54,312 bases of DNA, taken from positions 1 to 54,312 of the forward strand of contig CAYOLQ010000012.1 of the NCBI GenBank assembly GCA_964404825.1, read 5' to 3'. Positions 25,689 to 32,918 of the stretch are shown piece after piece. This DNA is from JACJXF01 sp964404825 (GTDB lineage Bacteria > Bacteroidota > Bacteroidia > Bacteroidales > GCA-2748055). The translations under genes were made by a program, and so were the position numbers. The notes under the pieces were generated by a model. The model was not told the DNA's origin. It saw only the letters and a list, made by a program, of their open reading frames with translations, and searched no databases. Each line of letters starts with the position of its first letter. Positions within the stretch are counted from its first letter, which is position 1.

Positions 25689-25739
25689 AGCATCAGCTTC
25701 CCAAGCTGAGGGTCGCGGGTTCGACCCCCGTTTCCCGCT
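25668..25739 (+). tRNA. tRNA-Gly (anticodon CCC)
   Basis: 72 nt cloverleaf: acceptor GCGGGAG/TTCCCGC (last pair G-T), D arm GCTC/GAGC, anticodon stem TCAGC/GCTGA with loop TTCCCAA (anticodon CCC at 25700-25702, reading GGG), T arm GCGGG/CCCGT with loop TTCGACC. The discriminator is T at 25739. CCA not encoded. Confidence 0.95.
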
Positions 25740-25742
25740 CAG

Positions 25743-25776
25743 ATAATAGCCTCGTTTATGGGGCTATTATTGCTTT
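25743..25776 (+). terminator. Hairpin after tRNA-Gly, likely terminator
   Basis: ATAATAGCC (25743-25751) pairs with GGCTATTAT (25762-25770), followed by TGCTTT. The T tract is poor, so some read-through into cinA is possible. Confidence 0.55.
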
Positions 25777-25791
25777 AACATAAATTATATA

Positions 25792-27036
25792 ATGAATTCA
25801 GCCATAATTACCATTGGTGACGAAATTCTGATCGGTCAGATAATTGACACAAATTCTGCATGGATTGCTGAAAACCTAAATCTATTAGGTATTAAAGTGG
25901 ATGAGATAATCTCCATTTCCGATAATCCCGATCATATTAAGGATACCCTTAGTCGTTACGAAGGAAATAAAGAGCTGATAATAATTACCGGTGGTTTGGG
26001 ACCAACAAAAGATGATGTAACCAAGAAAGCCCTTGCAGAGTATTTTAATTCCGGGTTACAGTTGAATACAGAAGTACTGGTGCATATAGAAAGTCTTTTT
26101 GCCCAGCGTGGTATCAAAGTATCGGAAGTGAATCGGATGCAAGCTATGCTTCCGACTAAATGCAAGGTTTTAAAAAACCCTTCCGGGACGGCAGCAGGAA
26201 TGTGGTTTGAAAGAGGGGGGTCTGTTTTTATATCCATGCCCGGGGTACCCTATGAGTTAAAAGATATCTACTCACAATCACTGCTTCCTGAGCTTCGCGG
26301 AATTTTAAAGGGAAGTCTGATAGTTCACAGAACCCTGATGACTCAAGGAATTCCCGAATCAATTTTATCAGATCGGATTAAAAAATGGGAGGATTCGCTA
26401 CCGGTCCACATTAAACTGGCATATTTACCACGACCCGGACTGGTCAGATTAAGGTTAAGTGCTATGGGGATTTCCCGTTCAGAGCTTGAAGCAGAACTTG
26501 AGGTAGAGATAAACAAGTTATTGAATATTATCGATAAAGATGTTTTCTCTCTGGAAGAAACATCTTTGGAGATGGTTCTCGGCAAAATCCTTTCAGATAA
26601 AAACCTTACTCTGGCTACAGCAGAAAGTTGCACCGGGGGAGCTATCGCAAAACTAATAACATCAGTTCCGGGAAGTTCAAAGTATTTCATGGGTAGTATT
26701 ATTGCTTATAATAATGGAATAAAGGAAAAATATATAGGTGTTAACGCTAAAACAATTATTAAGTATGGTGCTGTAAGTCAGCATGTTGTCGAAGAAATGG
26801 CTGAGGGAGCTCGGATTAAGCTGGGTGTTGATTATTCAATAGCAACATCAGGAATTGCAGGCCCGGAAGGAGGGTCGGAAGAGAAACCTGTTGGGACAAC
26901 CTGGATAGCGGTTTCATCAGAAGAAAAAACGGTCTCAAAACGATTTCTTTTTGGAGAACACAGGGGAAGAAACGTTGAAAAAGCAACTCTTGCTGCACTT
27001 AACATGCTGAGAAAGATTATATTAGAAATCGAATAG
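25792..27036 (+). CDS. cinA: CinA: nicotinamide-nucleotide amidohydrolase with MoCF-like domain
   Basis: 414 residues. The N-terminal MoCF/COG1058 domain (1-170: IITIGDEILIGQIIDTNSAW, TGGLGPTKDDVTK, PGVPYEL) is linked to the C-terminal PncC amidase (about 255-414: ATAESCTGGAIAKLITSVPGSS, GSIIAYNN, SIATSGIAGPEGG). It recycles NMN to nicotinate mononucleotide and may hydrolyse ADP-ribose. It is followed by rpmB about 100 bp away, the usual Bacteroidetes order. Confidence 0.95.
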   Translation: MNSAIITIGDEILIGQIIDTNSAWIAENLNLLGIKVDEIISISDNPDHIKDTLSRYEGNKELIIITGGLGPTKDDVTKKALAEYFNSGLQLNTEVLVHIESLFAQRGIKVSEVNRMQAMLPTKCKVLKNPSGTAAGMWFERGGSVFISMPGVPYELKDIYSQSLLPELRGILKGSLIVHRTLMTQGIPESILSDRIKKWEDSLPVHIKLAYLPRPGLVRLRLSAMGISRSELEAELEVEINKLLNIIDKDVFSLEETSLEMVLGKILSDKNLTLATAESCTGGAIAKLITSVPGSSKYFMGSIIAYNNGIKEKYIGVNAKTIIKYGAVSQHVVEEMAEGARIKLGVDYSIATSGIAGPEGGSEEKPVGTTWIAVSSEEKTVSKRFLFGEHRGRNVEKATLAALNMLRKIILEIE

Positions 27037-27141
27037 ATTGTATTTAAAAAGATGGATTTTTTTTAAATAAAATTTTGATTATTAAAAAGAAAATACCGTA
27101 CTTTGCGGTCTGTTTGAAAAAACCATAGAAATTCGAAAGAA

Positions 27142-27384
27142 ATGTCACGAGTTTGTCAGATTACGGGAAAGAAAATGATCACAGGGAACAATGTTTCCCA
27201 TTCCAAAAAAAGAACAAGAAGGAAGTTTTATCCGAACTTATTCGATAAGAAATTCTATCTCCCAGAGGAAGAGAGATGGGTAAGACTTAAAGTATCCGCA
27301 AAGGGTATGCGTATTATCAACAAGAAAGGTCTTGGTCTGGCCCTTAGTGATGCTAAGGAAAAAGGCTTTCTTGCTAGTTATTAA
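27142..27384 (+). CDS. rpmB: 50S ribosomal protein L28
   Basis: 80 residues. RVCQITGKKMITGNNVSHS and KKRTRRKFYPNLFDKKFYLP are the L28 signature; KVSAKGMRIINKKGL follows. First of three small ribosomal-type genes (spacing 19 and 15 bp). Upstream, GTACTTTGC at about 27109 is a near -7 element one base short. Confidence 0.97.
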   Translation: MSRVCQITGKKMITGNNVSHSKKRTRRKFYPNLFDKKFYLPEEERWVRLKVSAKGMRIINKKGLGLALSDAKEKGFLASY

Positions 27385-27403
27385 TATCAAAAAAAAGGAT
27401 TAG

Positions 27404-27592
27404 ATGGCAAAGAAAGGAAAGGGTAACCGTATACAGGTAATTCTGGAATGTACTGAGCACAAAGAAAGTGGTCAGCCGGGTACTTCACGTTACATTACTA
27501 CAAAAAACAGGAAAAATACTCCTGAGAGAGTGGAATTCAGGAAATATAATCCCATTCTGAAGAAATACACTCTTCACAGAGAAATTAAATAA
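27404..27592 (+). CDS. rpmG: 50S ribosomal protein L33
   Basis: 62 residues: GNRIQVILECTEHKESG, RYITTKNRKNTPERVEFRKYNPILKKYT. Only one cysteine and no CxxC pairs, so it is the zinc-free type of L33. Co-transcribed with rpmB. Confidence 0.97.
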   Translation: MAKKGKGNRIQVILECTEHKESGQPGTSRYITTKNRKNTPERVEFRKYNPILKKYTLHREIK

Positions 27593-27607
27593 TTTAAGAT
27601 TTAAGAA

Positions 27608-27757
27608 ATGGCAAAGAAGGTTGTTGCGTCGCTGCAGACAGGAAAAGGCAAGAATTTTACCAAATGTATTAAAATGGTAAAGACTGAATCAGGATCCTAC
27701 TCTTTTGAAGAAGGAATTGTCCATGTTGATCATATCAAGGATTTCTTCGCAAAATAA
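27608..27757 (+). CDS. DUF4295 protein, probable Bacteroidetes-specific ribosome-associated protein
   Basis: 49 residues: MAKKVVASLQTGKGKNF, then KCIKMVKTESGSYSFEEGIV and HVDHIKDFFAK. The family is restricted to Bacteroidota and is almost always encoded directly after rpmG, as here (15 bp). The basic N-terminus, tiny size and position argue for a ribosomal role. From memory it has been seen as an extra large-subunit protein in a Bacteroidota ribosome structure, which I could not check. The gene ends 25 bp before a strong terminator. Confidence 0.88.
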   Translation: MAKKVVASLQTGKGKNFTKCIKMVKTESGSYSFEEGIVHVDHIKDFFAK

Positions 27758-27781
27758 AAAGTATATATTCTTTACAATTGC

Positions 27782-27810
27782 AAAGCTTTCTTAACAGGAA
27801 AGCTTTTTTT
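27782..27810 (+). terminator. Terminator of the rpmB-rpmG-DUF4295 operon
   Basis: AAAGCTTTC (27782-27790) pairs with GAAAGCTTT (27798-27806) with a 7-nt loop and ends in a T run. It separates the ribosomal genes from ftsY, which would then need its own promoter (TATATTTA at about 27811 is a near -7). Confidence 0.8.
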
Positions 27811-27833
27811 ATATTTAGCAAAAACCTCAGACT

Positions 27834-28778
27834 ATGGGCTTATTTTCAAGTCATAAGAAAGAATTGTTGGAAAAAGGACTGGAAAAGACCAAAGAGAATG
27901 TTTTTAAGAAATTATCAAGGGCAGTAATTGGTAAATCCCGGGTTGATGATGAAGTTCTGGATAATCTTGAAGAGGTCTTAATAAGTTCTGATGTTGGTGT
28001 GGAGACAACAATTAAAATTATTAACAGGATAGAAAAAAGGGTTTCGGTTGAAAAATTCATGAATACAGATGAGTTGAATTCCATCCTTAAAGAAGAAATT
28101 GCTGCACTTCTCGAAGAAAACAACACAGGAATTATAAAGGGATTTGATGAAGATCTAGCAAAGAAACCATACGTAATTATGGTTGTTGGAGTGAATGGTG
28201 TTGGAAAAACAACAACAATAGGAAAACTGGCTTATCATTTTAAGGCTGCAGGTAAAAAAGTTGTTTTAGGAGCCGCTGATACATTTCGTGCGGCAGCAGT
28301 TGAACAGCTAACAATTTGGGCTGAGAGAGTTGATGTTGAGCTGATTAAACAACAAATGGGCTCGGATCCTGCCTCGGTAGCATTCGATACACTTAAATCC
28401 GCCATTTCATCAGGCGCAGATGTTGTGATAATTGATACAGCAGGACGTTTACATAACAAGATTAACCTGATGAATGAGCTCAGCAAAATAAAAAAGGTTA
28501 TGCAAAAGCTTATTCCTGATGCGCCTCATGAGATACTCCTTGTACTTGATGGATCAACCGGACAGAACGCTTTTGAGCAGGCAAAGCATTTTACTCTTGC
28601 TACCGAAATAAATGCTCTGGCGCTGACAAAACTCGATGGCACTGCCAAAGGGGGGGTGGTTATCGGTATTTCAGATCAATTAAAAATACCTGTTAAATAT
28701 ATCGGAGTAGGTGAAAGGATGGAGGATCTGGAGATTTTTAATAAACTGGGATTTGTGGAAACTTTATTCACAAAATAG
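27834..28778 (+). CDS. ftsY: Signal recognition particle receptor FtsY
   Basis: 314 residues: helical N domain (1-100) and GTPase G domain. G1 is GVNGVGKTTTIGKLA (about 118-132), then the insertion box DTFRAAAVEQL, DTAGRLHNKINLM (G3), TKLDGTAKGG (G4) and GVGERMEDLEIFN near the end. It lacks the long acidic A domain of E. coli FtsY, as is common in Bacteroidota. It docks SRP-ribosome complexes at the inner membrane. rimO starts 12 bp downstream. Confidence 0.97.
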   Translation: MGLFSSHKKELLEKGLEKTKENVFKKLSRAVIGKSRVDDEVLDNLEEVLISSDVGVETTIKIINRIEKRVSVEKFMNTDELNSILKEEIAALLEENNTGIIKGFDEDLAKKPYVIMVVGVNGVGKTTTIGKLAYHFKAAGKKVVLGAADTFRAAAVEQLTIWAERVDVELIKQQMGSDPASVAFDTLKSAISSGADVVIIDTAGRLHNKINLMNELSKIKKVMQKLIPDAPHEILLVLDGSTGQNAFEQAKHFTLATEINALALTKLDGTAKGGVVIGISDQLKIPVKYIGVGERMEDLEIFNKLGFVETLFTK

Positions 28779-28790
28779 AAGGGATAAGGG

Positions 28791-30107
28791 ATGAAAGGGA
28801 GAAATACACTTACTTCTACATTAAATATTATTACACTAGGTTGTTCAAAAAACCTTGTTGATTCAGAGAAATTACTGCGGCAGTTTGAGGAAAACGGATT
28901 TATTTCCAGTCACAACTCTTCCGATTATACTGATGTTGTTGTTATAAATACCTGCGGTTTTATCCTGGATGCCAAAAATGAATCCATCGAAACTATTCTA
29001 AGTTATGCACAGGCAAAAAAGCAGGGTTTTATCCGGAAGCTTATTGTGACGGGTTGCTTGTCAGAGCGGTATGCAGATGCCTTAAAAAAGGAAATTCCGG
29101 AAGTTGATGCGTACTTTGGCGTAAATCAGGAAAAAGATATTCTTAATGCATTGGGTGGTAATTATTATGCAGGACTTATAAACCAGAGAATCCTTACAAC
29201 TCCTTCACATTATGCTTTTTTAAAGGTTGCCGAGGGTTGTAATCGAAATTGTTCATTCTGTGCAATTCCTTCCATAAGGGGTAAACAAATATCAATTCCT
29301 GTTGAAAATTTGATAGAGGAGTCGAAATACCTTGTTTCAAGTGGTGTAAAAGAACTCATTCTTATTGCTCAGGATTTGACAGCCTATGGCACAGACATTT
29401 ATAAAAAGAAATACCTTGGAACTCTTTTACGTGAATTGGATAAGGTTGACGGACTGGAATGGATCAGGTTGCATTATAACTATCCAATGGGATTTCCTTC
29501 AGATGAAATAATCCCTATAATGAAAAATAGCAGTAAAATCTGTAATTATCTTGATATTCCCATTCAGCATATCAGCGATACTGTTTTAAACAGGATGAAC
29601 AGGGGACATGGCCGGAAAGAAGTTGAAGAGCTTATTAATGGCTTTCGAAGAGAAATTCCAGGTATTGCATTGCGCACCACGCTGATTACAGGATTTCCCG
29701 GGGAAACAAAAGAAGAATATGAAGAACTTTACGATTTTGTAAAACAAACGCGCTTCGACCGTTTGGGAGTATTTACATATTCTGAGGAAGAAGACACTCC
29801 TGCAGCATCGACATATAAGGACGATATTCCGGATACAGTAAAAGAAGATCGCAAAAGCCGGATAATGAGTTTGCAGGAAAGTATCTCCCTCGAAATAAAC
29901 CTTGAAAAGATTGGTAAGGAGTATAAAGTATTGATTGATAGTGTAGAGGGAGAGTTTTATGTTGGCAGGACCGAGCATGATAGTCCAGAAATTGACAATG
30001 AAGTTCTTATCAATAGAACATCCGCTGAGCTTAAATCAGGAGACTTTTGTACGGTTGAAATTTACGATGCGCAGGAATTTGATTTATATGCGGAGGTGAA
30101 AAAATAA
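28791..30107 (+). CDS. rimO: Ribosomal protein S12 methylthiotransferase RimO
   Basis: 438 residues. It adds a methylthio group to the conserved aspartate of S12. The N-terminal UPF0004 domain binds an auxiliary [4Fe-4S] cluster through C18, C55 and C89 (TLGCSKNLVDSEK, NTCGF, TGCLSE). The radical SAM cluster ligands are C150, C154 and C157 in EGCNRNCSFCAIP. The C-terminal TRAM domain (about 375-438) has VLIDSVEGEFYVGRTEHDSPEID. Co-transcribed with ftsY. Confidence 0.97.
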   Translation: MKGRNTLTSTLNIITLGCSKNLVDSEKLLRQFEENGFISSHNSSDYTDVVVINTCGFILDAKNESIETILSYAQAKKQGFIRKLIVTGCLSERYADALKKEIPEVDAYFGVNQEKDILNALGGNYYAGLINQRILTTPSHYAFLKVAEGCNRNCSFCAIPSIRGKQISIPVENLIEESKYLVSSGVKELILIAQDLTAYGTDIYKKKYLGTLLRELDKVDGLEWIRLHYNYPMGFPSDEIIPIMKNSSKICNYLDIPIQHISDTVLNRMNRGHGRKEVEELINGFRREIPGIALRTTLITGFPGETKEEYEELYDFVKQTRFDRLGVFTYSEEEDTPAASTYKDDIPDTVKEDRKSRIMSLQESISLEINLEKIGKEYKVLIDSVEGEFYVGRTEHDSPEIDNEVLINRTSAELKSGDFCTVEIYDAQEFDLYAEVKK

Positions 30108-30110
30108 AAA

Positions 30111-30140
30111 AACCCGGAAAATTTCTCCGGGTTTTCTATA
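30111..30140. terminator. Shared terminator between rimO and clpC
   Basis: AACCCGG (30111-30117) pairs with CCGGGTT (30127-30133), with A tracts on the left and T/A tracts on the right, so it can end transcription from either side between the converging genes. Confidence 0.8.
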
Positions 30141-30153
30141 AAAAAAAAATAAT

Positions 30154-32700
30154 TTATTTCTGTGTTGAAATATCCTCCTCATGATCTTCAATCGCCTGAG
30201 TTGGTTTCAGAACTTTAATCTGAATGTTTTCTTTTTTCTTGTCAAGTCCGACCTGCAGAGTATTTCCTTCAGAAACATCAGATTTTATGATTACTTCAGC
30301 CATTGGATCCTCCAGATACTTTTGAATAGCCCGTTTCAATGGCCTGGCACCGAACTGTATATCGTATCCTTTCTCGATAATAAAGTCCTTTGCTTCTGCA
30401 GATAGTTTAATTTTGTAACCAAGATTTATAATTCTGTCGTACAGACCTTTAAGTTCGATATCAATGATTTTATAAATATCGTCTTTGGTAAGTGTATTAA
30501 ACAGAACCACATCGTCAATACGATTGAGGAATTCAGGGGCAAAAGCACGTTTTAGTGCTTTTTGTATTACACCTTTAGTATGTTCATTAGCGGCTTCAAC
30601 TTTAGCATGGGTATTAAAACCAACTCCCTGACCGAAATCTTTAAGCTGGCGCGAGCCGATATTTGATGTCATAATAACAATTGTATTCCTGAAATCGACT
30701 CTTCTTCCTAAGCTATCGGTAAGTTGACCCTCATCCAAAACCTGAAGCAGGATATGAAAAACATCCGGATGAGCCTTTTCAATTTCATCAAGAAGCACGA
30801 CGGAATAGGGTTTTCTCCTTACTTTTTCTGTAAGTTGTCCACCTTCTTCATAACCGATGTATCCCGGAGGAGCTCCAACCAGACGCGAAATTGAAAATTT
30901 CTCCATATATTCACTCATATCGACACGAATCAGGTTATCAACCGTGTCGAAAAGGTATTTTGAAAGCACCTTAGCCAATTGAGTTTTTCCGACACCGGTT
31001 GGTCCCAGAAAAATGAAAGTACCAATGGGTTTGTTTGGATCTTTAAGTCCTGCACGGTTTCTCTGAATAGCTTTAACAACTTTAGCAATAGCATCATCCT
31101 GTCCGACTACACTTCCCCTTAGCTCATCTGCCATTTTTAACAAGCGCATACCTTCGGCCTGTGCAATTCGTTGAACAGGCACACCTGTCATCATTGCAAC
31201 AACTTCAGCAACTTTCTCTTCATCAACAACTATGCGGTTTCGGGCGAGTTCTCGTTCCCACTTTTGTTTTTCCTGTTCCAGTTTTTCAAACAGATCTTTT
31301 TCTTTATCCCGGAAACTTGCCGCTCTTTCAAAGTTTTGGTTTTTTACCGCTTTAATCTTTTCCTTTTTAGTATCCTCAATTTCATGTTCAAGGCTAACTA
31401 TTTTTTCAGGTACCACAATGTTTGAAATATGCACTCTTGATCCAGCTTCATCAAGGGCATCAATTGCTTTATCGGGCAAATGGCGATCACTGATATATCT
31501 CTGAGTTAGTTTTACACAAGCCTGAATAGCTTCAGGGGTATAGGTGACATTATGATGTTCTTCGTACCTTTCTTTAATGTTATTAAGGATTTCAATAGTT
31601 TCTTCTGCTGAGGTAGGATTAATCATTACCTTTTGAAAGCGACGTTCCAATGCGCCGTCTTTTTCAATATGCTGACGGTATTCATCCAGGGTTGTTGCAC
31701 CAATGCATTGAATGTCTCCGCGGGCCAGAGCTGGTTTAAGCATATTTGCCGCATCAAGGGATCCTGTTGCCCCCCCGGCACCAACAATAGTATGAATCTC
31801 GTCAATAAACAGGATCACATTATTGTTTTTTGCAAGTTCATTGAGAATTGCTTTCATCCTTTCCTCGAACTGCCCTCTGTATTTAGTACCTGCAACTATT
31901 GAAGCAAGATCGAGAGTAACAACCCTTTTATCGAAAAGCACCCGTGATACTTTTCTTTGAATGATGCGGTTGGCAAGTCCTTCAGCAATTGCTGATTTTC
32001 CTACGCCCGGTTCACCAATGAGAATGGGATTATTTTTTTTACGACGGGAGAGAATCTGGGCAAGTCGCTCAATTTCAAGTTCTCTGCCAACTATTGGATC
32101 CAACCTGTCTTCCTCAGCAGCTTTGGTAAGGTCAATACCAAAATTATCAAGTACGGGCGTTTCGGAAACAGTTTTTGAATTCTGTGGATTTGGATTTGGC
32201 TTATTTGTCCCGAATGGATTTTTCTCATCATCATCCTCATTAGAGAAATCAGCTTTATTTTGCGGACTGCTGTTTTCCAGTTCTGTTCTTACCGATTCGT
32301 AATTAACGCCTTTTTCTGTCAGGTACTGTGTTGCAAAATTATTCTCATCTTTCAGAATTGCTAAAAGGAGGTGTCCTGTATCTATAATACTGTCTTTCAG
32401 TGCTCTGGCCTCCAGATAAACCAGTTTTAATACTCTTTCTGTATTTTTTAGCAAAGGAAGGTTCTCAGTATCAGCAATATTGATTATTTCATCCTGACGG
32501 ATGCTGTTTTCCACAGCTTTTCTGACATCATATAATTCGATGCCCTGCATAAGAAGAATATCAATAGCCACACCTTCACCATCTCTTAAAATACCCAGAA
32601 ACAGGTGTTCAACACTGAGGTGATTATTCCCCAGTCTTACAGCTTCTTCCTTACTGTAACTCAGCACGTCCCTGATTCTTTGCGAAAATTTTGCATCCAT
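30154..32700 (-). CDS. clpC: ATP-dependent Clp protease ATPase subunit ClpC
   Basis: 848 residues. Two Clp_N repeats (about 1-145) for adaptor/substrate binding; a linker rich in Asn/Pro; AAA1 with Walker A GEPGVGKS (229-236) and VILFIDEIHT; a UVR motif (IKAVKNQNFERAASFRDKEK, about 420-440) that marks ClpC rather than ClpB; AAA2 with GPTGVGKT and SVVLLDEIEKAH; and a C-terminal D2-small domain. It unfolds substrates for ClpP. The promoter TATATTTG is upstream on the minus strand. clpP is not in the window. Confidence 0.95.
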   Translation of the reverse strand: MDAKFSQRIRDVLSYSKEEAVRLGNNHLSVEHLFLGILRDGEGVAIDILLMQGIELYDVRKAVENSIRQDEIINIADTENLPLLKNTERVLKLVYLEARALKDSIIDTGHLLLAILKDENNFATQYLTEKGVNYESVRTELENSSPQNKADFSNEDDDEKNPFGTNKPNPNPQNSKTVSETPVLDNFGIDLTKAAEEDRLDPIVGRELEIERLAQILSRRKKNNPILIGEPGVGKSAIAEGLANRIIQRKVSRVLFDKRVVTLDLASIVAGTKYRGQFEERMKAILNELAKNNNVILFIDEIHTIVGAGGATGSLDAANMLKPALARGDIQCIGATTLDEYRQHIEKDGALERRFQKVMINPTSAEETIEILNNIKERYEEHHNVTYTPEAIQACVKLTQRYISDRHLPDKAIDALDEAGSRVHISNIVVPEKIVSLEHEIEDTKKEKIKAVKNQNFERAASFRDKEKDLFEKLEQEKQKWERELARNRIVVDEEKVAEVVAMMTGVPVQRIAQAEGMRLLKMADELRGSVVGQDDAIAKVVKAIQRNRAGLKDPNKPIGTFIFLGPTGVGKTQLAKVLSKYLFDTVDNLIRVDMSEYMEKFSISRLVGAPPGYIGYEEGGQLTEKVRRKPYSVVLLDEIEKAHPDVFHILLQVLDEGQLTDSLGRRVDFRNTIVIMTSNIGSRQLKDFGQGVGFNTHAKVEAANEHTKGVIQKALKRAFAPEFLNRIDDVVLFNTLTKDDIYKIIDIELKGLYDRIINLGYKIKLSAEAKDFIIEKGYDIQFGARPLKRAIQKYLEDPMAEVIIKSDVSEGNTLQVGLDKKKENIQIKVLKPTQAIEDHEEDISTQK

Positions 32701-32756
32701 ATATTTGCTGTGATTTTTACCTGTTTATTATTGGTTACAAGTTAACTATATGCCCA

Positions 32757-32783
32757 CAAATATAGGTATAAAACAATTATCAA
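32757..32783 (-). promoter_or_regulatory. Promoter of clpC
   Basis: On the minus strand, TATATTTG (32764-32757) matches TAnnTTTG, with TTG at 32783-32781, 16 bp away (slightly short). Transcription would start about 50 bp before the ATG. No CIRCE or CtsR-like palindrome is visible. Confidence 0.55.
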
Positions 32784-32918
32784 TTATAAACAGTTCAATG
32801 TTGATAATTTTGACAATGGTTTACCGGATTTAGGAGGGAAATGATTACTTTCGTAGTTCTGAATTTTTAACAGATTTTTTAGCATAAATATTGAGTTTAA
32901 TTAACTAAGACAGGTATC

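Noticed and set aside
29586..29978. 130-codon minus-strand frame inside rimO
   Set aside because: It is a shadow of the rimO coding frame, with no domain or start signal.
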